From DATCVR01 sp036566745 (GTDB lineage: Bacteria; Actinomycetota; Actinomycetes; Jiangellales; Jiangellaceae), in NCBI GenBank assembly GCA_036566745.1, contig DATCVR010000046.1, forward strand, positions 1-31,176: a stretch of DNA of 31,176 nt, given 5' to 3'. Below, piece after piece: positions 6,479-13,826 of this stretch. A model generated the notes under the pieces. That model ran no database searches, was not told where the DNA came from, and saw nothing but the letters and a program-made list of their open reading frames with translations. Within the stretch, counting starts at the first letter, position 1. Every line of letters starts with the position of its first letter. The position numbers were made by a program, and so were the translations under genes.

Positions 6479-7912
6479 TCAGCGGCTCAGCAACGCCACC
6501 GCCCGATCGAAGGCGGAGTCGCGGTCGTGGGCGAACTCCTCCTCGGTGAACACCGGTGTCCGGACGTGCGGCGCGATGCCCACGCCGTCGAACGAACGTC
6601 CCGAGCGGGTGCGGAACTCCTCGTTGGGCAGGATGAACTGCCAGCCGTTCGGCAGGGTGCGGATCATCGTGTCGGAGAAGACGCCCTGGGTGTTCTCGCC
6701 GATCCGGACCGGCCGCGGACGTCGCTCGAACATCGCCTGCGTGAACGTCTCGCCCGCGCTGATCGTCGAGCCGCCGGTGAGCAACACGACCGGCCCGGTG
6801 TAGGCGGGGGAGTCGGGGCGCACCCAGATCGGTTGTGCGCGGGTGAAGCGGCTGGGGTCATCGGGATCGATGCGCGCCCGGGTGGTGTAGGCGAAGTGCG
6901 GCCGCCCGCTCAAGCGCGACGCGAGCTGGAGGGCCAGCCGGTCGTGGCCGCCGCCGTTGATGCGGAGGTCGACCACGAGTCCGCGCAGGGCTTGCGGCCC
7001 GCTCAGCCGGGCGTCGGTGAGGATCTCGTCGAGGATGCGGTCCAGCTCGGCCGAGTCCGAGGCGAAGTCGCCGCGCTCGGTGTACGCGGAGAAGGCGATC
7101 ACCCGGAGGTAGCCGAGGCGGCCGGGCAGGTCCGCGTAGCCGATCCGGTCGTTGCCGAACAGGTGCAGCGGCTTGCCGAGGTCACGGCGTTCGACGAACG
7201 CCTGCACCCGCTCGTTCTGCTCCGGGCTGGGGAACTCGGTGCCCGGCCGGTGACCGATGTAGGCGCGGTGCTCGCCGGCCCGGATCCCGGTGTGAGCATC
7301 GTGCAGCGGCGTGATCATCTCCACGAGGACGTCGAAGAGCTCGTCGTCGGACAGGTCCGGGCGTACCCGCGGCCGGTACTCGTCACGTACGGCCTGCCAG
7401 TCGACGTCGTGGACGGCGAAGAACGGGTAGTTCTCCGCGTACGTGGTCCAGAACAGGTCGAACGTCGCGAGGGGACCGGTGGGCGCCGGCTGCGAGCAGG
7501 CGGCGGGCAGCTCGCGCAACCGGAGCAGCGTGCGGTCGCCGGCCGAGCCGTCTACGTGAAGCACCGCCCGGCCGCGCGCCGGGGAGGGGCGAACGGTGAA
7601 GCCCTGGGCGCCGAGGACGAATCGCACGGTGCCGTCCTGGCCCACCGAGCCGGACTGCTCGGCCGGGTCCCCCTCGACGCAGCTGGTGGTGGTCGTCTCG
7701 AACGCCCGGGCGTGGCCGTCGGCGATGGCGAGCACGGTGCCGTACCCGTCGGTGCGCCAGACGCCGTCGATCGAGGTGCGCGCCGCAGCGGAGGGCGGGG
7801 TGGACATGGCGTCCGCGGCCGCCGGTCCGGCGGCCCCGGACACGACGAGGGCAGCGGCCGCCAGCATGGCGACGAGTGCCACGAGCGGCCGGTGGAGCGT
7901 TCGTCTGATCAT
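6479..7912 (-). CDS. Secreted S41-family (C-terminal-processing/tricorn-like) peptidase
   Basis: A 477-aa protein with a Sec signal peptide (MIRRTLHRP, then a hydrophobic stretch to about residue 34 ending AAADA). A small N-terminal domain with two Cys is followed by a region with YPFFAVHDVDW and LHDAHTG typical of S41 enzymes, and then the tail-specific protease core. The core shows LGYLRVIAFS, GLVVDLRINGGG, and the catalytic serine in GGSTISAGETF (Ser385). The GENTQGVFSD and PNEEFRTRSGRSFDGVGIAP segments complete it. The S-A-G-E form matches the tricorn/CPP side of S41. No PDZ domain is evident. It is probably an exported serine peptidase acting outside the membrane. It lies downstream of and on the same strand as the MMPL gene, but 116 bases away, so it may have its own promoter. 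Confidence 0.88.
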   Translation of the reverse strand: MIRRTLHRPLVALVAMLAAAALVVSGAAGPAAADAMSTPPSAAARTSIDGVWRTDGYGTVLAIADGHARAFETTTTSCVEGDPAEQSGSVGQDGTVRFVLGAQGFTVRPSPARGRAVLHVDGSAGDRTLLRLRELPAACSQPAPTGPLATFDLFWTTYAENYPFFAVHDVDWQAVRDEYRPRVRPDLSDDELFDVLVEMITPLHDAHTGIRAGEHRAYIGHRPGTEFPSPEQNERVQAFVERRDLGKPLHLFGNDRIGYADLPGRLGYLRVIAFSAYTERGDFASDSAELDRILDEILTDARLSGPQALRGLVVDLRINGGGHDRLALQLASRLSGRPHFAYTTRARIDPDDPSRFTRAQPIWVRPDSPAYTGPVVLLTGGSTISAGETFTQAMFERRPRPVRIGENTQGVFSDTMIRTLPNGWQFILPNEEFRTRSGRSFDGVGIAPHVRTPVFTEEEFAHDRDSAFDRAVALLSR

Positions 7913-7921
7913 GGTTCCAGC

Positions 7922-7956
7922 CTCGCCGGACCGGGAGCCTGGCGGAATCCGGCGAG
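7922..7956 (-). promoter_or_regulatory. 9-bp inverted repeat just upstream of the S41 peptidase start
   Basis: CTCGCCGGA (7922-7930) and TCCGGCGAG (7948-7956) form a perfect repeat with a 17-base spacer, 10 bases upstream of the peptidase ATG at 7912. It could be an operator, a leader hairpin that hides the ribosome-binding site, or a terminator of MMPL read-through. The sequence alone cannot choose between these. Confidence 0.3.
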
Positions 7957-8028
7957 CTTCGGGACGGGACCGGGGGACAGCCCCACCTCAGACGCCGCCA
8001 CCCCGGCCGTGCCTCGGGGACGGCGTCA

Positions 8029-10227
8029 TCAGGGGGCCGCGACTGCCTCGGGTGCCGCCGGCGACGTGGGGACGGCGTCGTGTTCGCCCAGCCCGATGCG
8101 CGCGTGCAGACGGCGCAGCGGCGCGGGTGCCCACCAGTTGGCCCGGCCGGCCAGGCGCATGAACGCAGGCACCATCACCCCGCGGATCAGGGTGGCGTCG
8201 ACGATCACCGCCAGCGCCATGCCGATGCCGATCTGCTGGAGGAACACCACCTCGCTGGTCGCGTAGACCGCGAACGACGCGGCCAGGATGAGCGCGGCGG
8301 CCGTGACGAGTCCGGCCGAGCGAGCGATGCCGCGGGGCACCGATCCGACCACGTCACCGGTGCGGTCGTAGTCGTCCTTGATCCGGGAGAGGAGGAAGAC
8401 CTCGTAGTCCATCGACAGCCCGTAAGCGATGCAGAACATCAGCAACGGGATGCTCGGTTCGATCAGCCCGGTCGGGGCGAAGCCGAGCAGGCCGGCCAGC
8501 CCGCCCTCCTGAAACCCCCACACCAGCACCCCGGCCATCACCGAGAGGCTCAGCAGATTGAGGGCCGAGGCCTTCAGCGGCGCGACCACGCTGCCCGTCA
8601 TCAGGAACAGCACGACGAACGTGACCCCGAGGACGAGCACCGCGACAAGCGGGAGACGCTCGACGACGCCGTCGCGGTAGTCCGTCAGCTCCGCGGGATA
8701 CCCGCCGACCACCACCTCGAACGGCGCCGGCAGGTCGCGCACCTCGGCCACCAGCCCGGTGGGGTCCTCGGCCAGCCGTTCCCCGGTCGGCAGCACGGCC
8801 AGCCAGGTGCCGCCGTCGCCGGCGAACCGCTCGGGTCCGTCCGGCCCGGCCGCACCGATCCGCTCGCCGCCCTGGTAGGCCCCGGTCGCCGCGTCGACCC
8901 GCTCCACACCTGGCAGCCGCGACAGCTCTGCGGCGTATTCGCCGACGTCGGCGCTGTCCGTGCGGCGCGCGACCACCTGGATCGCGTCGGCGTCCTCGGT
9001 GGCGAAGTCGGCCCGGATCGTGTCGTACATCTGCCGCACCGGCTGGTCGGACGAAGCCAGCACCCGATCGTCCGGCGATCCGAACGACGTGGCCAGCGCC
9101 GGCGCGCCGAGTGTCAGCAGTACCGCCAGCCCCGCGGCACCAGCCAGCACCGGCCGGCGCATGACCGCCGTCGCGCTGCGATGCCAGAACCCCGGCTCGG
9201 TGCCGGTCTCCGGGCGGCGCCGGGCCGCCCGGTGCCCCAGCAGCGTCAGCGCGGCGGGCAGGATCACCGTCGAGCCGATCACCGCCGTCAGGACGACGCC
9301 GATGCCGGCGTAGGCGAACGAGGTGAGGAACGGGAACGGGAAGACGAACAGCACAGCGAGGGCCGCGGCCACGGTGACGGCGCTGAACACGACCGTGCGC
9401 CCGGCGCCCGACACCGCCGCACGCACGGCCTCGGGCACGGTCGACCCGCGTGCCAGCTCCTCGCGGAACCGGTACGTCATGAACAGCCCGTAGTCGACAC
9501 CGAGTCCGATGCCCATGATCAGCGCGATGTTGGACGCGAACGTCGACACCTCGGTGAACATCGTGACCGCTCGCAGGACGGCCAGCGTGCCCACCACCGA
9601 AAACACGCCCACGCCGAGCGTCACGAGAGCGGGCGCGAGCCGGCGATAGACGATCCACAGCAGCAGCGCGACCAGCGGCAGGACGATCAGCTCGGCGCGC
9701 AGGAAGTCGGTGCGGGCCTGGTCGGCGACGGTCCGGAACACCTCGTCGCCGCCGCCGAGGACCACCTGGATCGGCCCATCGGTGCCCGCGAAGCGCTCCT
9801 CGAGCTGGGGCAACACCTCGCCACGCACCTGGTCGGCATCGCCGGGTACCCAGGCCAGGACGAGCGCGTGGCGGCGGTCGTCGGAGGCCAGGGTGTTCGG
9901 CGCGTCGGTGCTCCAGTACGACCACGCGTCGCCCACCCCGGGATGAGCGGCGAGCTCGTCGGTGAGCTGCCGGCCGGCCGCGGTGACGTCGGTGTCGTCG
10001 ACGGAGCCGGCCGTCGCCGTGACCAGCAGGGCGACGTTGGGGCTACCGGTGCCGAACTGGTCGGCGAGCGCGGCGCGGGCGGCCACCGACTCCGAGCCGG
10101 GCGCCTCGTAGCGGTTGAGGGCGAGGGCGTCGACGACGCCTGCCGCGACGACCCCGAGCAGGGCGGTCAGGAGGACGGCGGCCGCCAGGACGCGGCGTGG
10201 GGCGGACGTGACGAGTCGGCCGAGCAT
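8029..10227 (-). CDS. MMPL-family (RND superfamily) transporter
   Basis: A 732-aa integral membrane protein with the two-fold RND layout: one helix, a large extracytoplasmic loop, five helices, then the same again. The proton-relay Asp/Tyr pairs of the MmpL group are present in both halves (GLGVDYGLFMTYRFREEL and YGLSMDYEVFLLSRIKD). Such proteins export lipids, siderophores or other hydrophobic compounds using the proton gradient. The substrate here is unknown. The start ATG at 10227 follows AGAGGGG at a proper distance, so the extra eight codons of open frame are excluded. A 20-base palindrome sits immediately upstream. Divergent from it is a possible remnant of a TetR gene, the usual regulator of such transporters. 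Confidence 0.92.
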   Translation of the reverse strand: MLGRLVTSAPRRVLAAAVLLTALLGVVAAGVVDALALNRYEAPGSESVAARAALADQFGTGSPNVALLVTATAGSVDDTDVTAAGRQLTDELAAHPGVGDAWSYWSTDAPNTLASDDRRHALVLAWVPGDADQVRGEVLPQLEERFAGTDGPIQVVLGGGDEVFRTVADQARTDFLRAELIVLPLVALLLWIVYRRLAPALVTLGVGVFSVVGTLAVLRAVTMFTEVSTFASNIALIMGIGLGVDYGLFMTYRFREELARGSTVPEAVRAAVSGAGRTVVFSAVTVAAALAVLFVFPFPFLTSFAYAGIGVVLTAVIGSTVILPAALTLLGHRAARRRPETGTEPGFWHRSATAVMRRPVLAGAAGLAVLLTLGAPALATSFGSPDDRVLASSDQPVRQMYDTIRADFATEDADAIQVVARRTDSADVGEYAAELSRLPGVERVDAATGAYQGGERIGAAGPDGPERFAGDGGTWLAVLPTGERLAEDPTGLVAEVRDLPAPFEVVVGGYPAELTDYRDGVVERLPLVAVLVLGVTFVVLFLMTGSVVAPLKASALNLLSLSVMAGVLVWGFQEGGLAGLLGFAPTGLIEPSIPLLMFCIAYGLSMDYEVFLLSRIKDDYDRTGDVVGSVPRGIARSAGLVTAAALILAASFAVYATSEVVFLQQIGIGMALAVIVDATLIRGVMVPAFMRLAGRANWWAPAPLRRLHARIGLGEHDAVPTSPAAPEAVAAP

Positions 10228-10240
10228 GGGCAGGGTCCCC

Positions 10241-10260
10241 TCTGCGAGCACGCTCGCAGA
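10241..10260. promoter_or_regulatory. Perfect palindrome at the MMPL start, probable repressor operator
   Basis: TCTGCGAGC, two bases (AC), then GCTCGCAGA: a perfect 9-bp dyad whose inner edge overlaps the ribosome-binding site region of the MMPL gene. Size and symmetry suit a TetR-family operator. Nearby, GAGT-N7-ACTC (near 10272-10286) is a second weaker dyad in an AT-rich tract that probably holds the promoter. Alternatively the RNA hairpin could limit ribosome access. Confidence 0.5.
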
Positions 10261-10369
10261 AAGGCGAGCAATGAGTCGTATTTACTCCGACGCCGCCACA
10301 GTACGAGTAGGTGCTCACATTTGTCGACCGCACGCGTGGGCGCCATGCACTCGCCGGGCGTGCTGCGGG

Positions 10370-10483
10370 CTCATCGGTGAGGCGCTGCACGGCGACGACA
10401 CCGACACCGATCCGGATGTGCTCGCCAGGCGGATCGTCGGCACGTTCCTCCACGGAGTTGGAACGCAGACATCCACATCGTGA
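10370..10483 (+). pseudogene. Possible C-terminal remnant of a TetR-family regulator
   Basis: The frame ending at the TGA 10481-10483 encodes LIGEALHGDDTDTDPDVLAR followed by RIVGTFLHGVGTQTSTS. This looks like the last two helices of a TetR-type regulator (a hydrophobic helix, an acidic turn with D-P-D, then a final R-x-I-V-x-x-F-L-H-G helix). Codon use is coding-like here. No DNA-binding domain is found upstream in this or other plus frames before the MMPL start, so at most a fragment remains. It lies divergent to the MMPL gene, where its regulator would be expected. The match is from pattern only, and a chance open frame in GC-rich DNA remains possible. Confidence 0.35.
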
Positions 10484-10685
10484 GACATGTCTGTCCGAAG
10501 TGTGGCGTGCGTCTCAAACGCTCGGCGTGATCACGTGCGTCAATTACGATACGGGCGACTGAGCAAATTCTCGGCGGCGGCGACGATGCCCCGCCGGATG
10601 TCCATACAGCAAGGCCGCGGCCGGCCGCGAGGACGACAGCGGGCCCAGCCGCATGCTGAGCGCTGCCTCCGAAAGGTCTGCCCAT
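10484..10685. other. Non-coding region upstream of fprA
   Basis: Together with 10228-10483 this gives about 450 bases without an intact gene. Close to its left end is a 10-bp palindrome, AGACATGTCT (10483-10492). An AT-richer tract CAATTACGATACGG near 10541-10554 contains a -10-like TACGAT and may be the fprA promoter. The fprA ribosome-binding site GAAAGG is at 10671-10676. I see no further gene. Confidence 0.4.
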
Positions 10686-12038
10686 ATGCCTCGCCCGCTG
10701 CGCGTCGCCGTCGTGGGAGCCGGGCCGGCCGGCATCTACGCCGCCGACTCGCTCCTCAAGGCCGAACGCGACTTCGACGTCAGCATCGACCTCTTCGAGA
10801 GGCTGCCCGCTCCGTTCGGCCTGGTGCGTTACGGCGTCGCGCCGGACCACCCGCGGATCAAGGGCATCATCGGCGCGCTCGAGAAGATCCTCGACCGCGG
10901 CGACGTACGGGTGCTCGGCAACGTCGAGTACGGCGTCGACCTCAAGCTCGACGACCTCCGCACCTTCTACGACGCCGTGATCTTCTCGACCGGTTGCATC
11001 CGAGACGCCGCGCTCGACATCCCCGGCATCGACCTGCCCGGCTCCTACGGGGCCGCCGAGTTCGTCAACTGGTACGACGGCCACCCCGACGCGCCGCGCA
11101 CCTGGCCGCTCGACGCCACAAGCGTGGCCGTGATCGGCGCCGGCAACGTCGCCCTCGACGTCGCCCGCATGCTGGCCAAGCACGCCGACGACCTCCTGCC
11201 CACCGAGATCCCCGACAACGTGTACGCGGGCCTGAAGTCGTCCTCGGTCACCGACGTCCACGTCTTCGCCCGTCGCGGCCCGGCGCAGGTCAAGTTCACC
11301 CCGCTCGAGCTGCGCGAGCTCGGTCACGTCCCCGGCGTCGACGTCATCGTGTACCCCGAGGACTTCGACTTCGACGAGGGCTCCAACGCCGCCATCCACG
11401 CCAGCCACCAGACCAAGCAGGTCGTGCGGACCCTGACCAACTGGACGCTCAACGACCCCACCGGAGCGCCCCGCCGGCTCCACCTCCACTTCCTGCACGC
11501 GCCGCACTCCGTGCTGGGCGCCGACCACGTCGATGGCCTGCGTACCGAGCGCACCCGGCTGACCGGCGACGGCTCGGTCGAGGGCACCGGCGAGTTCCAC
11601 GACTGGGACGTCCAGGCGGTGTACCGCGCCGTGGGCTACACCGGTTCGCCGCTGACGGACCTCCCGTTCGACGCCCGCCGCGGAGTCATCCCGAACGACG
11701 CCGGGCGGGTGCTCGACCTCGACGGCAACCCGATCCCGGGCGTCTACACCACCGGCTGGATCAAGCGCGGCCCCGTCGGACTGATCGGCCACACCAAGGG
11801 CGACGCCCTCGAGACCATCGCCAACGTGGTGGCCGACCAGGGCTCGCTCGCCGCTCCGGAGAGCCCGGAGCCGGCGGCCGTCACCGATTTCCTCACCGAG
11901 CGCGGCGTCGAGTACACCGACTGGAACGGCTGGCGGGTCCTCGACACTCACGAACGGTCGCTGGGGGAGCCCCAGGGCCGCGAGCGGGTCAAGGTCGTGT
12001 CGCGTGAGGAGATGCTGAAGGTCTCGCTCGGCGGCTGA
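10686..12038 (+). CDS. fprA: FprA-type ferredoxin/adrenodoxin-like NADP reductase
   Basis: A 450-aa flavoprotein of the adrenodoxin-reductase type that moves electrons between NADPH and ferredoxins, for example to feed cytochromes P450. The FAD-binding fold opens the protein (VAVVGAGPAGIYAADSLL, Gly11-Gly16), followed by LFERLPAPFGLVRYGVAPDH, a hallmark of this family. The NADP-binding motif VAVIGAGNVALDVARML lies near residue 150. The C-terminal TTGWIKRGPVGLIGHTKGDA closes the FAD site. Length agrees with mycobacterial FprA (about 455 aa). The ATG at 10686 with GAAAGG 9 bases upstream is preferred over an upstream ATG at 10653. It stands alone and is convergent with panB. Confidence 0.94.
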   Translation: MPRPLRVAVVGAGPAGIYAADSLLKAERDFDVSIDLFERLPAPFGLVRYGVAPDHPRIKGIIGALEKILDRGDVRVLGNVEYGVDLKLDDLRTFYDAVIFSTGCIRDAALDIPGIDLPGSYGAAEFVNWYDGHPDAPRTWPLDATSVAVIGAGNVALDVARMLAKHADDLLPTEIPDNVYAGLKSSSVTDVHVFARRGPAQVKFTPLELRELGHVPGVDVIVYPEDFDFDEGSNAAIHASHQTKQVVRTLTNWTLNDPTGAPRRLHLHFLHAPHSVLGADHVDGLRTERTRLTGDGSVEGTGEFHDWDVQAVYRAVGYTGSPLTDLPFDARRGVIPNDAGRVLDLDGNPIPGVYTTGWIKRGPVGLIGHTKGDALETIANVVADQGSLAAPESPEPAAVTDFLTERGVEYTDWNGWRVLDTHERSLGEPQGRERVKVVSREEMLKVSLGG

Positions 12039-12055
12039 CCCGCATCGACGCTCGC

Positions 12056-12114
12056 CCGGTGATCGTTGGAACGACGTGGCTGCCTGAGCGGCCGATCGTT
12101 CCAACGATCACCGG
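12056..12114. repeat. Long hairpin repeat between fprA and panB (terminator and REP-like element)
   Basis: Perfect 19-bp inverted repeat: CCGGTGATCGTTGGAACGA at 12056-12074 and its complement at 12096-12114, with a 21-base loop. It lies 17 bases after the fprA stop and 8 bases before the panB stop on the other strand, so it can end transcription both ways. The arm sequence GGTGATCGTTGGAA recurs at 24964-24977, followed there by a sequence resembling this loop. This suggests a dispersed repeat family rather than only a local terminator. Confidence 0.75.
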
Positions 12115-12122
12115 GGCGCGTG

Positions 12123-12959
12123 TCAGTGGTAGGTGTGGGCCTCGGTGGGGAACTGGCCGGTCACGACCTCGTCGGCAAAGGCCTTGGTGGCCTCGGTCAG
12201 TGCGCCGCGGAGGTCGCCGTAGGTCTTGACCAGGCGTGGCATCTTGCCGTGTCGCAAGCCCGCCATGTCCTGCCAGACCAGCACCTGCGCGTCGCAGTCG
12301 GGCCCAGCGCCGATGCCCACGGTGGGGATGGACAGCGTCTTGGTGATCTCGGTGGCGACCTCGCCCGTGACCATCTCGAGCACGATGGCGAACGCCCCGG
12401 CCTCTTCGAGCGCCCGCGCGGCGGTGACCAGCCGGTCGGCGTCGTCGCCGCGGCCCTGGACGCGGTGGCCACCCAGCGCGTTGACGCTCTGCGGAGTGAA
12501 TCCGACGTGGGCCATGACCGGAACACCGGCCTCGACGATGCGCCGCACCGACTCGACGACGTGCAGCCCGCCCTCGAGCTTGACCGCCTGGGCGCCGGTC
12601 TCCTTCATGATCCGGATCGACGTCGTCAGCGCCTGTTCCGGGCTGATCTGGTAAGAGCCGAACGGCAGGTCGCACACGACCAGCGCGTGACTCGTGGACC
12701 GCACGACGGCGCGCGCCAGCGGGATGAGCTCGTCGAGTGTGACGGGCACGGTGTCGGCGTGGGCATAGACGTTGTCGCCGGCGGAGTCGCCGACGAGCAG
12801 CACCGGGATGCCGACCTCGTCGAAGACCTGGGCGGTGTACATGTCGTACGACGTGAGCATCGGCCAGCGCTCGCCGCGCTCCTTGGCCAGGCGCAGGTCG
12901 CGGATGGTCACGCGCCGCGACATCGTGCCGCCGTAGAGCGGAGCGGTTTCCTGGGTCAT
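12123..12959 (-). CDS. panB: 3-methyl-2-oxobutanoate hydroxymethyltransferase
   Basis: PanB adds a hydroxymethyl group from methylene-tetrahydrofolate to alpha-ketoisovalerate, giving ketopantoate, the first committed step to pantothenate and coenzyme A. The 278-aa product is a TIM-barrel of usual length. Metal-ligand aspartates lie in LLVGDSAGDNVYAH (Asp58) and VVCDLPFGSY. Substrate-binding VKLEGG and PVMAHVGFTPQS follow, then TVGIGAGPDCDAQVLVWQDM, a PanB signature. The N-terminal LYGGTMSRRVTIRDL also occurs in actinobacterial PanB proteins, which supports the ATG at 12959 over the internal ATG. AAGGAG precedes it. No panC or panD is next to it. It is divergent from the aquaporin gene. Confidence 0.95.
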   Translation of the reverse strand: MTQETAPLYGGTMSRRVTIRDLRLAKERGERWPMLTSYDMYTAQVFDEVGIPVLLVGDSAGDNVYAHADTVPVTLDELIPLARAVVRSTSHALVVCDLPFGSYQISPEQALTTSIRIMKETGAQAVKLEGGLHVVESVRRIVEAGVPVMAHVGFTPQSVNALGGHRVQGRGDDADRLVTAARALEEAGAFAIVLEMVTGEVATEITKTLSIPTVGIGAGPDCDAQVLVWQDMAGLRHGKMPRLVKTYGDLRGALTEATKAFADEVVTGQFPTEAHTYH

Positions 12960-13139
12960 GACAGGCTCCTTCGCCGTCTCGAGGCCCGCGGATCGGGTCC
13001 CCTGACGCCTCCGATTGTCCCACGGCGAGCCGCTGGGGACGACGACACGCGGCGCTCCGAGGAGCGGCCGATACCGGGAACGATCTTTCCCCGCGACTAC
13101 GCTGACCAGTGATCTTGAGCTGAACGGGAGTGGTCACAC

Positions 13140-13826
13140 ATGCCCAGCACCTGGCTCCGTAACGCCGTCGCCGAGGCGATCGGCACGTTCGCACTCGTCT
13201 TCGTGGCCGTCCTCGTGGTGGCCACCGGGAGCGGGCCCACTCCCACGGCCATGGCCAACGGTCTGATCATCGTCGTGTTCGTCGCCGCCCTCGGTCACGT
13301 CTCGGGCGGACACTTCAACCCGGCGATCACCCTGGGCATGTATCTCGGGAAGAAGATCGACATCCAGGGCGCGGCCACGTACTGGGCGGCTCAACTGGTC
13401 GGCAGCCTGGTCGCGGCGCTGATCGTGCTGATGACCACCGACCGCGAGGCCGTGGCCGCCGGGACGCCGGTCATCGCCTCCGGAGTGGGCGTCGCGGCGG
13501 CGATCGTGGTCGAGGCCGTGGCCACGTTCTTCCTCGTCCTCGTGGTCTTCGGCACGGTCGTCGATCATCGTTCGCCGATCTCGGTCTACCCGTTCGCCAT
13601 CGGCCTGACGGTCAGCGCCGGGGTCTTCGCGATCGGACCGCTGACCGGCGGGGCGCTCAATCCCGCGCGCGGGTTCGGCCCGGCCGTGGTGGGCGGCGAG
13701 TGGGGCGGGGTGGCGGCGTGGTTGATCGGGCCCTTGCTGGGTGGGGCGCTGGCCTGGGCGGTGTACCACTACGTGCTCGCCCCGGCGCCGGAGGTCACCG
13801 ACGACGAGGACGCCGCCCGTCCGTGA
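13140..13826 (+). CDS. Aquaporin/MIP-family channel
   Basis: A 228-aa channel with six hydrophobic helices and both half-helix motifs, HFNPAITLG (Asn60-Ala62) and ALNPARGFG (Asn174-Ala176). Family members pass water or small neutral solutes such as glycerol. Aligned by hand to E. coli AqpZ, the selectivity-filter positions Phe43/His174/Thr183/Arg189 correspond to Asn40/Val162/Gly171/Arg177. The aromatic and His are both lost, which predicts a wider pore than a strict water channel. The short acidic C-terminal tail (EVTDDEDAARP) is cytoplasmic. The ATG at 13140 has GGGAG nine bases upstream. The stop codon directly abuts the stop of the convergent nadE gene with no base between. Confidence 0.9.
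   Translation: MPSTWLRNAVAEAIGTFALVFVAVLVVATGSGPTPTAMANGLIIVVFVAALGHVSGGHFNPAITLGMYLGKKIDIQGAATYWAAQLVGSLVAALIVLMTTDREAVAAGTPVIASGVGVAAAIVVEAVATFFLVLVVFGTVVDHRSPISVYPFAIGLTVSAGVFAIGPLTGGALNPARGFGPAVVGGEWGGVAAWLIGPLLGGALAWAVYHYVLAPAPEVTDDEDAARP

Noticed and set aside
8080..10380. A 766-codon plus-strand open frame opposite the MMPL gene
   Set aside because: It is a shadow frame caused by high GC. Its translation is His/Arg/Gln-rich without domains, while the minus strand is a clear MMPL protein.
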